Assembly: GCF_009377195.2 (NCBI RefSeq)
Contig: NZ_VJXX01000008.1
Coordinates: forward strand, 1 to 64,000
Direction: 5' to 3'
From: Arthrobacter bussei
Lineage (GTDB): Bacteria; Actinomycetota; Actinomycetes; Actinomycetales; Micrococcaceae
DNA length: 64,000 nt
The notes under the pieces are model-generated. The model worked only from the letters and a program-made list of their open reading frames with translations, ran no database searches and was not told where the DNA came from. Below are positions 48,578 to 56,995 of this stretch, one piece after another; the stretch's first letter is position 1; every line of letters begins with the position of its first letter. The translations under genes and the position numbers were made by a program.

Positions 48578-50190
48578 GAGAAATCTCCTGTAGCTGGAGT
48601 CGGTACGGGAGCCAGTGCAGCGGATTCTGCGAGGAGTGGTGCTTCCCCTGTGCCGTGCCACCGCTTCTCGGTGTCGTTCAGCCGGAGATCTTCTTCCACG
48701 TTGGTCAGACCGATATGGACGGGGATGCCGGGGCGACCGCCTACCTTGATGAGGAACTTTCCCCGCCCGGGTGGTTCAACGTCGGTGCCGTGGGAGTCCC
48801 ATGCTGGCGGATCTTGCCAGGACACGAGTTTCTGCTGTTCCTGACGCGACAACGGTACCGCTTTGGTCAACAACGCCATCTCGGATGCCGGGAGGCCACC
48901 GCAGATGACCATCCCGGAACGCTCCACAAAGCCTTGGGCCTTCATCCGGTCCTCTTCGGCCGGCAGTGCCAGAAGGTCACTCATCGTGTGGGAGATCATG
49001 ACCTGTCCGACACCGACCGAGCGGTTGAGGCGGGTGAGCGCGTCCACGCGGTCAACCATGCCCTTGCCCGCGCGCAGCGCACGCCACAGCTCATCGAGCA
49101 CCACGAAGTAGTGCCGCCGCGGTTCGATACCGGCGTCAGCCAGAGCGTGGGCCACGTTGACGGTGGCGAAGCCGTAGGACCAGCAGGCCAAAAGGATCGC
49201 TGCCTGCAAATCGGTTTCGGTCTCGTCGACGCTGGACACGTCGAACACCACGGCCTTGCCTCGCTTCATCGGGTTTGACGTGTGGCGGGAGAAGATTTCA
49301 CCGAGCTTCCCACCGCCGGTCAATCCGAGCAGCGTGGCCTCCAGAGCCCGTGTCTCCTGCTGGTAGAGCGCCCAGTCGCCACGGTTCAGTGCTACCTGCT
49401 GCAACTCGTCAGGGCCGTCCTGGAGGACTTTGAGCAGGTCCCCGAGGATCGGCACGCCGTCGAAGTTGTCATCGAGCCAGCGCAGCGCACGGTCAAGGAT
49501 TGTCTGTTCCTGATCGGTGGGCGGCATGTTCCGGCTGATTGTCACCAGCGCAACCACCATGTTCAGGCGGCGCGCGTGTGCGTCTGCACGCACCCGTGAC
49601 GCCTCCTCTTGGTGGCCCTCGCGCTCGAGAAGCTGTGCGACCTCGATGGCCTCGCCCGGGTCGAGGATATTCAGGTATCCACGGCCTCGACCGAGGGGAA
49701 TCACCTGACCCTCCAGAGCCTCCACCAGGTCAACGTATTCGCCTTTTAGATCCCCGAGGATCAGGGGGCTTGTGCCCTGACCGGCGAGCCCGAGCGACAT
49801 CCGACGCACAAGCGTGGACTTCCCCAGACCCGGCTTCCCGAGGATGAACGCGGATGGATTCGAGATCAGCCGTGCCCGCTGGAACCAGCTGATTGGATCG
49901 CAGCAGACTGTGGCCTGAGTTTCCTCATGCTTGCCCAAGGGAACGCCGATCATGGGTGAGGATGCCCCGGAGGCGAACGGCCAGAGGCCGCAGACCTGCA
50001 CTGTCGTTCCGCGGTACTCGCGGACCGTCGGAATCAAGGACGTCGCGCCGCCACCGCGGCCGCGCCAGCCTCGGGAACCGGGGACCTTTTCTCGGATCAG
50101 TGCCGGCTTCTGGGCTTTCTTCTCCTTTTTTGGCTTCGGTTCCGCCGTGCCGGCCCCGCGGGCGGTCTTCTGGATCTTCATGCGAGCCAT
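48574..50190 (-). CDS. VirB4-family conjugation ATPase
   Basis: 538 residues. The basic start (KPKKEKKAQKPALIREKVPGSRGWRGRG) is followed by the VirB4 ATPase core: Walker A LGKPGLGKSTLVRR (118-131), SPLILGDLKGEYVDL, Walker B YFVVLDELWRALRAGK, and QVMISHTMSDLLAL. It powers assembly of the type IV channel. It lacks the usual long N-terminal VirB4 half, which here is found in the SCO6880-type gene just upstream. The two genes are back to back, so the VirB4 function seems split in two. Confidence 0.9.
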   Translation of the reverse strand: MARMKIQKTARGAGTAEPKPKKEKKAQKPALIREKVPGSRGWRGRGGGATSLIPTVREYRGTTVQVCGLWPFASGASSPMIGVPLGKHEETQATVCCDPISWFQRARLISNPSAFILGKPGLGKSTLVRRMSLGLAGQGTSPLILGDLKGEYVDLVEALEGQVIPLGRGRGYLNILDPGEAIEVAQLLEREGHQEEASRVRADAHARRLNMVVALVTISRNMPPTDQEQTILDRALRWLDDNFDGVPILGDLLKVLQDGPDELQQVALNRGDWALYQQETRALEATLLGLTGGGKLGEIFSRHTSNPMKRGKAVVFDVSSVDETETDLQAAILLACWSYGFATVNVAHALADAGIEPRRHYFVVLDELWRALRAGKGMVDRVDALTRLNRSVGVGQVMISHTMSDLLALPAEEDRMKAQGFVERSGMVICGGLPASEMALLTKAVPLSRQEQQKLVSWQDPPAWDSHGTDVEPPGRGKFLIKVGGRPGIPVHIGLTNVEEDLRLNDTEKRWHGTGEAPLLAESAALAPVPTPATGDFS

Positions 50191-51708
50191 CTACAGTGCC
50201 TCCCGGATCTCGCTTGGCAGCAGGGCGTGCCTTGGCAGCACCAAGCCGATCGGCAAGGACGCCGCGAAGGCAGTGTCCTGCGCCCCGTAGGCGCGGCGCA
50301 GCAGCAACCGGGCAGCGCCCGACGTCTGTTCCACAGCGGCAACAGCATCGGGCAGCCTGTCGACTGCGTTGACGGTGGCCGTGACGACCAGACCGAAATT
50401 CACGAGCCCCGCACCTTGGGCTTCCTCAGCCGCCGTCTGTGCAGCGGATCGGGCGTCGACAAGGGCACGAGCTGAGGGGCGAGTCCCTGAGGTAATCCGC
50501 ACGTTGGCGTTGTTCTGGTCACGCTCCACGACTTGAGCGGCCCGCGACGAGTCCATCGGGCGGTACAGCAGTGTCACCCGTTTGCGGTCAACGTCCCCGT
50601 GCGGAGCCAGCAACTTAGAGAGCACGTTGGCATGGACAGACCCACGCGGAGCGGCTGTCATCGTCCACGACGCCGAAATGGCCCCCTCGTGCCGGTAGTG
50701 CTCCCAGTTCGTCTGAGCCCCGGACGGGCCGACGTCGGCCCAGGACAGTTCCACGGGGTGACCGGCGGCGTGAGCCTCATCGATCACGAGCGCAGCCGGC
50801 GGATCGTAGGCGACCCTGACAACCTCGCATAGCTCCTGCGCAGCCATCGGGCGGGCGATGCCGGCACCGGTTGCCTGCAAGCGCTGAGAGAGCCCAGGAA
50901 GGCGGGAAGCAAGGTCACGAGCGACCTCCTGCGGCTCCCGCTTCCGTGAACCGGCACGCATCGTTGCGTTGAACGTCAGCGTGATCCATGCACGCACGGT
51001 GGCCGAGCCCTCAGGGTAGGAACGGATGACCTCCCGCAGCATCGCCTTCGCGACCTCCGGTGCCGATTCGTCAATGTTCATCTCGACCTCGTTGCGAAGC
51101 CGGTACCCCGAATCGGGGGCGGTCTCGACCGTGACCGATGCGGCCTCGATCCCCGCCTCATCACCTAGAGCGGCAATCCAGCCACCCCAGTTTGCAACCC
51201 AGTTGTCGACCTGTTCGGGATCGACCAGCGAAGCACCGTCAGGTTCCGTCGAGAAAATCACCGTGTAGTGACCAGTTGTAGGCATGTGCAGCATGGCGAA
51301 ACGCCGCTTGTACGAGTCCTCGAACTCGTACAGCCGGGACTTCGCGGCGATACCGGGAAGCTGGAACATTCCCCAGGGCGTCACGCCGAGCGGGCCGGAA
51401 CGGTAGAGATTTGTGCCTTTGCGCCGTGCACGGTTGAACACCGCCCGTGTCCCTACCCGGTCCACGAGCGTTTGCCCGTGCTTGTCCTTGATCGTGAGCA
51501 ACAGAAGGGCGATGCCGAAGACGCCGAGCACGCCCAGGCCAACGAAAATGTTGAAGATCGCGAACGAGCTGATCGCGAGGATCAGTCCTACGAGAATGAT
51601 TCCGGTACCGATGGCACCGAAATTGCCGAGGCCCGCCGATCGTGGAACCCGCCAATTCCCGTATGTGGGCTCCTTGTAGTTGTTAACCGTTGCTGCCACT
51701 TGGACCAT
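50191..51708 (-). CDS. SCO6880-family conjugation protein (PrgI/VirB4 N-terminal part)
   Basis: 505 residues. Two membrane helices near the start (about 30-54, GTGIILVGLILAISSFAIFNIFVG, and 56-72) resemble the PrgI/VirB3 segment, and the rest (SGPLGVTPWGMFQLPGIAAKSRLYEFEDSYKRRFAMLHMPTTGHYTVIFSTEPDG...) matches the N-terminal half of VirB4. SCO6880 proteins pair with a shorter VirB4 ATPase in actinobacterial transfer regions. Its stop and the VirB4 start touch, and its start overlaps the VirB6 stop, so all are co-translated. Confidence 0.85.
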   Translation of the reverse strand: MVQVAATVNNYKEPTYGNWRVPRSAGLGNFGAIGTGIILVGLILAISSFAIFNIFVGLGVLGVFGIALLLLTIKDKHGQTLVDRVGTRAVFNRARRKGTNLYRSGPLGVTPWGMFQLPGIAAKSRLYEFEDSYKRRFAMLHMPTTGHYTVIFSTEPDGASLVDPEQVDNWVANWGGWIAALGDEAGIEAASVTVETAPDSGYRLRNEVEMNIDESAPEVAKAMLREVIRSYPEGSATVRAWITLTFNATMRAGSRKREPQEVARDLASRLPGLSQRLQATGAGIARPMAAQELCEVVRVAYDPPAALVIDEAHAAGHPVELSWADVGPSGAQTNWEHYRHEGAISASWTMTAAPRGSVHANVLSKLLAPHGDVDRKRVTLLYRPMDSSRAAQVVERDQNNANVRITSGTRPSARALVDARSAAQTAAEEAQGAGLVNFGLVVTATVNAVDRLPDAVAAVEQTSGAARLLLRRAYGAQDTAFAASLPIGLVLPRHALLPSEIREAL

Positions 51709-53107
51709 CCCCCGCCGCTTCGTCTGAGACCTGCTTTACTGCCTGCGCACCCTTGGATGCCGTGGAGATCGCTGCACCCGCAGCGGCCCCTACAGGACCA
51801 GCTACCGCACCGACTCGTGCTCCTGCCGCTGCGCCAGATGCAACCCCAGCACCACCAGCACTCGCGCCGGCACCGGAGACTCCCGCACCAGCCATCGCCG
51901 GCACTGCGCCACCAGGAGCACCGGACGGCCCCGGCGTGCCGGTACCAGCTGCGCCCTGCGTACCCTTGCCACCCGAACCCGCAGTGGGCGCGGCTCCAGA
52001 GGAGCTACTCCCTGTAACAGAGCTACCGGACGGCGAGCTGGACGACTTACCGCCGCTGTCACCACCACTGGAACTCTTCCCGCCGCTCGAACTGCTAGCC
52101 GGCGTTGGAGCCGCCGCACCACCACCGCGGCCCGCCGCTCCAGTCGATCGCGCACCAGAGGGCATCGCAGCTGTGGCCGCAGCGCCGAGCGCTCCAGCGG
52201 CCATACCCCCACCGCCGCCGCCGCTTGCGATAGCACCCACAACAGGAGTGACGAACCGCAGCAGGGCAGGTAACGCCAGCAGGGCGACGATCATCAACGC
52301 GACACCGGTAATGGTGTTCAGCAGTACGTTCGCGTTCGCGAGGTCCGTGTCAACAAGCCGGAAAGCCGTTGCATAGACGATGGCAGCAGCGGGCTTGTAC
52401 AGGATGAAAGCCAGCGTCCAGCCCACTGTCTTCTGAAACCACTGCTTGCCCATTTCGGTGTTCGTGAACGCCGCAGTGGTCGGGAGTATCCCGGCCAAAA
52501 TGACGAGCATTCCGCTGCGCACGACCATCAGCACGATCTGAATAACCGACGTGATGATCCCGACCAAGCCGAGGATTATCACCATGAAGATGGCGATTTC
52601 TCCTTCCCCGCTCAGGATCATCGCTTGAATCGCTGGAGCGAACCCGTTGCCGTCCGTTGACTGATCGATGATCCAGGACGAGAATCCGTCAGAGGCGACG
52701 ATCAGGAGGGCGATGACCGCCAGACCCATGCCTGACACAAGGGTCAAGGTCATCAAGGAGCGCAACAGATCTCGCACTGGCTCGCCGCGCTGCTCCCACA
52801 TCATGCGGGTGCCGCCGACGATGACGGCCACAACCGCCAGCGCTGCTGTCCAATACCAGAGCCCATCTTGAAGGAACGAAACCGTGGGAGATCCAGAGAC
52901 GCCGTCAGTGGTCGTCAGGTTGCTAGTAGGCATATCGACCCAAAAGGTCGATAGGGTGGTCACGATTTGACTCAGTGACTCAGTAATCGCGACACCTAGA
53001 TTTTCGAGTGCATCGCCGGCAACGCTACCTACCCAGTCCGACGTACCTTCTTTTATCTTGCAACCCGCGTCCCAGAACTGACACTCTTCGTCTTCCATAT
53101 CAGACAC
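51683..53107 (-). CDS. VirB6/TrbL-like polytopic channel protein
   Basis: 474 residues. Six or so membrane helices lie between residues 75 and 310 (WYWTAALAVVAVIVGGTRMMW; LMTLTLVSGMGLAVIALLIVASDG; AIFMVIILGLVGIITSVIQIVLMVVRSGMLVILAGILP; NTITGVALMIVALLALPALLRF). The C-terminal 150 residues are a Gly/Ala/Ser/Pro-rich low-complexity tail. This plan is that of VirB6/TrbL, the inner part of the secretion channel. The start overlaps the stop of the VirB8-like gene, and the stop overlaps the SCO6880 start. Confidence 0.85.
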   Translation of the reverse strand: MSDMEDEECQFWDAGCKIKEGTSDWVGSVAGDALENLGVAITESLSQIVTTLSTFWVDMPTSNLTTTDGVSGSPTVSFLQDGLWYWTAALAVVAVIVGGTRMMWEQRGEPVRDLLRSLMTLTLVSGMGLAVIALLIVASDGFSSWIIDQSTDGNGFAPAIQAMILSGEGEIAIFMVIILGLVGIITSVIQIVLMVVRSGMLVILAGILPTTAAFTNTEMGKQWFQKTVGWTLAFILYKPAAAIVYATAFRLVDTDLANANVLLNTITGVALMIVALLALPALLRFVTPVVGAIASGGGGGGMAAGALGAAATAAMPSGARSTGAAGRGGGAAAPTPASSSSGGKSSSGGDSGGKSSSSPSGSSVTGSSSSGAAPTAGSGGKGTQGAAGTGTPGPSGAPGGAVPAMAGAGVSGAGASAGGAGVASGAAAGARVGAVAGPVGAAAGAAISTASKGAQAVKQVSDEAAGDGPSGSNG

Positions 53108-53852
53108 CGCTCCATGGAATGAAACCGGTCAGGTCATTGAGCTGCCGCGGTTCTGGAGGTCCGCTTTGTTCCAGAGCCAGCTTCCAATCTCCGTCTTCCC
53201 ACACCAAAGGCATGGTGATAGAGCCGACTGAGCCGTTTTCGATGTTGAAGCCAAGTACGACAGTTGCAGCGGACGTTGAGTACCGCTGTAACTGGAAACC
53301 CTGCACCTGGAAGGCAGGGTTAGCTGGAGTGCTGGAAACTCCATTCGCTTGGAGCGCAGCGATAGCCTCATCACGTTCTGGACCGGAAGCTACCTGCTGC
53401 TGAAAGACGTTCATCTGATCGCCGTAAACAAGTGAGGCGAAGATGTTGGTCGCCGCGTAGAGGGCGCCAGTGGGAGTTGCTGCGAAGCAATAGGGAGTGC
53501 CGGAGTCAGTAGCTTCGCCCGGGCCTACCTGTGCAGGATCACTGGGGACGGCCATCGTTCCAGTCAGCTCCCAGTTGCTCTCAGGCGCAGCACCTAAAGC
53601 AGTTTCACTACTCCCGCTGAGACCACACACGCTCTCCCCCGCCGCTGCACTCTGAGCCGCACTAGGTTCGGCGGTAGCGGCGGAGGAAGTTGCAGCTGGT
53701 GTCGGCGTGGTGGCCTCATCGTTTCCGTTCCGAGGCAGGAAGGCTATTACCAGCACGGCCGCAATGAGCGCCACGATCAGCGCGGCAGAGAGGATGAAAC
53801 CGGGCCGGGTGAAGGGGTTGCGGTTGTCGTTCTCGGTCGTCGATTCACTCAT
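53100..53852 (-). CDS. VirB8/TcpC-like conjugation protein
   Basis: 250 residues. One N-terminal membrane helix (about 18-40, GFILSAALIVALIAAVLVIAF), a low-complexity Ala/Thr/Pro linker, then an outside domain ending YSTSAATVVLGFNIENGSVGSITMPLVWEDGDWKLALEQSG, which resembles the NTF2-like fold of VirB8/TcpC. It probably holds the channel parts together on the outside of the membrane. The gene overlaps the VirB6 gene by eight bases and follows the pilin-like gene by 18. Confidence 0.7.
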   Translation of the reverse strand: MSESTTENDNRNPFTRPGFILSAALIVALIAAVLVIAFLPRNGNDEATTPTPAATSSAATAEPSAAQSAAAGESVCGLSGSSETALGAAPESNWELTGTMAVPSDPAQVGPGEATDSGTPYCFAATPTGALYAATNIFASLVYGDQMNVFQQQVASGPERDEAIAALQANGVSSTPANPAFQVQGFQLQRYSTSAATVVLGFNIENGSVGSITMPLVWEDGDWKLALEQSGPPEPRQLNDLTGFIPWSGV

Positions 53853-53870
53853 CGTGGGCTCCGTTCCTGA

Positions 53871-54164
53871 TTAGACGAAGGTGGCGACGAGGCCGGACGC
53901 GCCAGCGACGATGACGCAGCCTGCGAGCACCCATCCAAGGCGGGCGAGACCTTCACCGCCGCTGCCGTTGCGGACCTGAATCATCATCGTGATTCCGGAA
54001 ATAATCACGCCGAGGACGCCGATCGCGAAGCCGATCCATGCCGCCCAGCGGAGGATCGTCAGCAGACCCTCAGAGCCGGGAGGTGCCTCACCACCGCCGG
54101 GGTTCGGTACTACTGCGAGGACGTCCAATGCTGCGGCTTGTAGTGCGAGGGCGGAGTGAATCAT
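53871..54164 (-). CDS. Pilin-like (VirB2/TrbC-type) small membrane protein
   Basis: 97 residues from ATG 54164 (MIHSALALQAAALDVLAVVPNPGGGEAPPGSEG). Two membrane helices follow (about 45-65, WAAWIGFAIGVLGVIISGITMM, and 78-96, GWVLAGCVIVAGASGLVATF) with a short Gly-rich cytoplasmic loop. Size, two-helix hairpin and place before VirB8/VirB6/VirB4 genes fit a VirB2-like pilin subunit. Gram-positive systems lack a long pilus, so it may be a channel component only. Confidence 0.7.
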   Translation of the reverse strand: MIHSALALQAAALDVLAVVPNPGGGEAPPGSEGLLTILRWAAWIGFAIGVLGVIISGITMMIQVRNGSGGEGLARLGWVLAGCVIVAGASGLVATFV

Positions 54165-54204
54165 GGTGAGACCTTTCAATTAGAGACGACGCCGCTGCAC
54201 GAAT

Positions 54205-54801
54205 TTAGGGCAGCAGCGAATTTACTTCGGTGAGAAATTTTCGGATTTCGCGTGGCAGTTGTTCAGGTGCCACATCGCCTGTCCGCCAGGCTTCGACCCA
54301 TGGCAGATGCCACAGGCGTGGGGCTCCGCCTCCCACGATCGCTGCGAGATCTCGCAGCGGCTTGGGCAGCTTTCCCGGAGCGTCTGCCAGCACGGTCAGC
54401 CCGAGGAGATCTACCTGAACTAGTGGCGTCGACGTCCACTCGATGAGTGCTCGTTGCGCCGCTTCCAGCCCGTTCATGCTGGAACGGCAAACTAAGAGAA
54501 CTCGCGGGTTGGTGTCTGTATCCCCGGTCACGGGCCATGAATGGTGCGTGGCTCGTGAGCCCTCGATCAGGCGAGAGAGAGTGCTTTCGCCCGCTCCGCC
54601 GTGACTTCCAACGACCCAGAGGGATGCTGTCCCGAGGACCTGCCGGCGAGGAAGCCGATCGGCGGCGTCAGGTGCAGGGATGCCCCCCTGAGGAAGGGCC
54701 GCACCTGTCAGTGGAGGTAGCGAAACTGGTGCAGCCTCCGCCTCAGCCGGTGCCACTACAGGCGTGACTGCAGCTATCCAGGCGTTCTGCTGCTGATTCA
54801 T
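54205..54801 (-). CDS. DUF6668-like protein with degenerate P-loop
   Basis: 198 residues from ATG 54801 (GAAAGGGGG upstream). The middle reads SLWVVGSHGGAGESTLSRLIEGS, a MinD/ParA-type Walker A in which the lysine of GKST is Glu (GGAGEST, about 68-74), followed by VLLVCRSSMNGLEAAQRALIEW and LLGLTVLADAPGKLPKPL. The DUF6668 proteins of transfer regions have this plan. With the lysine lost it may bind but not hydrolyse nucleotide. It is first in the minus-strand transfer operon. Confidence 0.72.
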   Translation of the reverse strand: MNQQQNAWIAAVTPVVAPAEAEAAPVSLPPLTGAALPQGGIPAPDAADRLPRRQVLGTASLWVVGSHGGAGESTLSRLIEGSRATHHSWPVTGDTDTNPRVLLVCRSSMNGLEAAQRALIEWTSTPLVQVDLLGLTVLADAPGKLPKPLRDLAAIVGGGAPRLWHLPWVEAWRTGDVAPEQLPREIRKFLTEVNSLLP

Positions 54802-54840
54802 AAATCCCCCTTTCGAATCGAGGATGATCCTATAAGGCAT

Positions 54841-54924
54841 TAGTGACGATCCGCGTTCTGCCGTCCTTACAGCTTAGAGGATCGTACGGTTTTGTCTACC
54901 TAGTTCTGTTTTGTCTGTTTAGGC
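54841..54924. promoter_or_regulatory. Divergent transfer promoter with GTTTTGTCT repeats
   Basis: The spacer between the two divergent transfer operons holds GTTTTGTCT twice in direct orientation (54889-54897 and 54908-54916), 19 bases apart. The HTH protein encoded at 54940 or its paralogue at 60846 is the obvious candidate to bind. The spacing of about two helix turns suits two dimers. Confidence 0.5.
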
Positions 54925-54939
54925 GTGTATTATGTGGCG

Positions 54940-55239
54940 ATGGAAGGTGTACAGCTAGTGGGAGTTTTGTATGACCGGTTCGCGGAGTTGCCGGAGAACC
55001 TGACCATCGAACAACTGGCCGACGTGCTGGGAGTGAAGCGGGCTACCGCCTATCAGTGGCTTAACCGCGGGGTGGTCCCCGCCTACAAGCTCGGCGGAAC
55101 GTGGATCATCTTCCGCGACGAGGTGCGCGAGCACCTGATGAGCTCACGCAACATTCAGTCTCCGTCCGAGGCTTCGACAGAAGAACAGGCAGAGGTGCCG
55201 GAGAAGGCACCGACTGAACTGGAGCAAGACCCGCAATAA
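54940..55239 (+). CDS. HTH regulator of the transfer region (excisionase-like)
   Basis: 99 residues from ATG 54940. The HTH spans about 12-58: FAELPENLTIEQLADVLGVKRATAYQWLNRGVVPAYKLGGTWIIFRDEVREHL, an HTH_17/MerR-like helix-turn-helix. The tail (60-99) is acidic and probably disordered. A paralogue with the same plan (HTH plus acidic tail) lies at 60846-61253. It starts the plus-strand transfer operon and likely controls both directions from the GTTTTGTCT repeats. Confidence 0.85.
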   Translation: MEGVQLVGVLYDRFAELPENLTIEQLADVLGVKRATAYQWLNRGVVPAYKLGGTWIIFRDEVREHLMSSRNIQSPSEASTEEQAEVPEKAPTELEQDPQ

Positions 55240-55260
55240 GGTGTACCTAGGGGGAACAGC

Positions 55261-56331
55261 TTGAAGTCGAAAGGTCTCATTTACTTTGCGCTGGCACTGG
55301 TGCCCGCGCTCTTTTTCGGGTTGATTCTCGTGGTCGTTCTCATGGGCGGTAGCGAACAACCCGCCGCAGCGGGCGACTGCACGCCCACGAGTAGCTCCGA
55401 CGTCGACCCGGCCAATCTCCCCACTGAGGACGTTGCCGGTTATGCCGGTGAGCAGTTGGTGAACGCTGCTCTGATCGTCAACGCAGGCAAAGCCATCGAC
55501 CTCAGCGTGAAGGGCCAAACCATCGGCGTCATGACAGCCATGGGGGAATCCACACTCCAGGTACTCGACCGCGGAGATGGACCTGGTCCTGACTCCCGAG
55601 GACTCTTTCAACAGCGCGACAACGGCGCGTGGGGCTCCTACGAAGACCGCATGGACCCCACGACGAGTGCAACCAACTTCTTCAAAGCGCTGCAAGCTGT
55701 TGAGGGGTGGGAGTCCCTGTCGCCTACCGAGGCCGCGCATAAGGTCCAGCGAAACGCAGATCCGTTCCATTATGAAAAATACTGGGCTGACGCAGTCCAA
55801 ATTGTCGCGGTAGTGGCCGACATTGAAGGGCTGGAGCCCTGTCTTGCCGGGGGAACCGGTCAGCCGATCGGAGCGGGCGATGACTTGCCCTGGTCAACTT
55901 CCGCCTTCTGCCCGATCGGCGGCTTCTGCCCGCCGGGAGCCGTGTCACCGCTGGGAATGTATAACCGCGAGTGTACTGACTTCGCGCTCTGGCGGCTGAA
56001 CGCCGCAGCTGGCGTTACGAGCGCACCGTGGAAGTACCACAACTCCGATCTCACGCTTGGCAACGCCGAAACGTGGATCGGAGCATGGCAGCGCCAAGGC
56101 TGGGAGACAGGGCAGGAGCCCCGCGTCAACGCCGTCGCCTACTACGCAGCCAACGTCGGCGGCGCAGGCTCCGTGGGTCACGTCGCATGGGTCACGGCCA
56201 TCAACGACGACGGCATCGTGGCGATCGAGGAATACAACGGTCAGGCACCCCCGAACGATCACAAGTACGGGTCACGCAACATTCAGCCCGACGAGGTCAG
56301 CGCATACCTCTACTTCCCCGGCGATAACTAA
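55261..56331 (+). CDS. CHAP/lysozyme-like wall hydrolase of the conjugation system (VirB1-like)
   Basis: 356 residues. One N-terminal membrane anchor (about 5-29, LIYFALALVPALFFGLILVVVLMGG). Then a lysozyme/transglycosylase-like part: IGVMTAMGESTLQVLDRGDGPGPDSRGLFQQRDNGAWG with the catalytic-type Glu (about 94). The C-terminal CHAP domain has YNRECTDFALWRLN (Cys nucleophile, about 241) and SVGHVAWVTAINDDGIVAIEEYNG (His, about 304). It opens the cell wall locally for the transfer channel. It is co-transcribed with the lipoprotein 12 bases downstream. Confidence 0.85.
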   Translation: MKSKGLIYFALALVPALFFGLILVVVLMGGSEQPAAAGDCTPTSSSDVDPANLPTEDVAGYAGEQLVNAALIVNAGKAIDLSVKGQTIGVMTAMGESTLQVLDRGDGPGPDSRGLFQQRDNGAWGSYEDRMDPTTSATNFFKALQAVEGWESLSPTEAAHKVQRNADPFHYEKYWADAVQIVAVVADIEGLEPCLAGGTGQPIGAGDDLPWSTSAFCPIGGFCPPGAVSPLGMYNRECTDFALWRLNAAAGVTSAPWKYHNSDLTLGNAETWIGAWQRQGWETGQEPRVNAVAYYAANVGGAGSVGHVAWVTAINDDGIVAIEEYNGQAPPNDHKYGSRNIQPDEVSAYLYFPGDN

Positions 56332-56343
56332 GGAGCCCACCTG

Positions 56344-56934
56344 ATGAATCCTGCCGCGCAGCGACATCACAACCACCGCACGTCCTACGTCCGTGTCAGC
56401 GCCCGGGCCGGTGCTATCGTCCTCACCGCAGCGTCTTTGCTGCTGTGTGCCGCCTGCTTCGGCGGTGACCGAATCGGGACTACGTCCGAGGACACACCAC
56501 CCGCGGCCGAGCCGAGCCCCACGAGCACCTACACCCCCTCACGCAGTGTCGGAGATGGCCCGCAGGCACCGGAGACCAGTGTGTCGGCGACCCCCGAATG
56601 GCTCCCCGGGGACGAAGAAGCAGCCAAGGAAACCGCCGTGAATGCGCTCACGGTTTTTGCGCGACCGACCGTCGAGGAAACCCAGTGGGCCAATGACTTC
56701 GCCCGCTGGCTCACCCCGGAGGCCACGACCGCCTATTCCGCCGTCGACCCGGCCAACGTGCCCGTCACCGAGGTCACGGGACCAGCAATCCTCGATGTCG
56801 ACCCCAGCAACGGGTTCGGCGTCATGGCGACCGTGCCAACCGACGTCGGCCCCTACGGTGTGCAGCTGCTCCGCCAGAGCCAGGACGAGCCGTGGAAGGT
56901 CAATCGCCTCTACCCACCCGAGGGCGTGAACTAA
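56344..56934 (+). CDS. Conjugation-linked lipoprotein
   Basis: 196 residues. A basic start then a hydrophobic segment ending in lipobox LCAAC (about 33-37, in VLTAASLLLCAACFGG). A Pro/Ser/Thr linker leads to a C-terminal domain (ETAVNALTVFARPTVEETQWANDFARWLTPEATTAYSAVDPANVPVTEVTGPAILDVDPSNGFGVMATVPTDVGPYGVQLLRQSQDEPWKVNRLYPPEG) that resembles the NTF2-like part of TcpC/VirB8. It probably forms part of the outer-face transfer apparatus. Confidence 0.75.
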   Translation: MNPAAQRHHNHRTSYVRVSARAGAIVLTAASLLLCAACFGGDRIGTTSEDTPPAAEPSPTSTYTPSRSVGDGPQAPETSVSATPEWLPGDEEAAKETAVNALTVFARPTVEETQWANDFARWLTPEATTAYSAVDPANVPVTEVTGPAILDVDPSNGFGVMATVPTDVGPYGVQLLRQSQDEPWKVNRLYPPEGVN

Positions 56935-56995
56935 CGCCCTCCCAGTTGCACGAACGCTCTTTACCGATCCGCCTCTGACGTAAAGGAACACCAGC

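Noticed and set aside
50243-50251. AAGCCGATC in the transfer region
   Set aside because: It is inside the SCO6880-type gene and explained by coding sequence, so it is not counted as a boundary copy.
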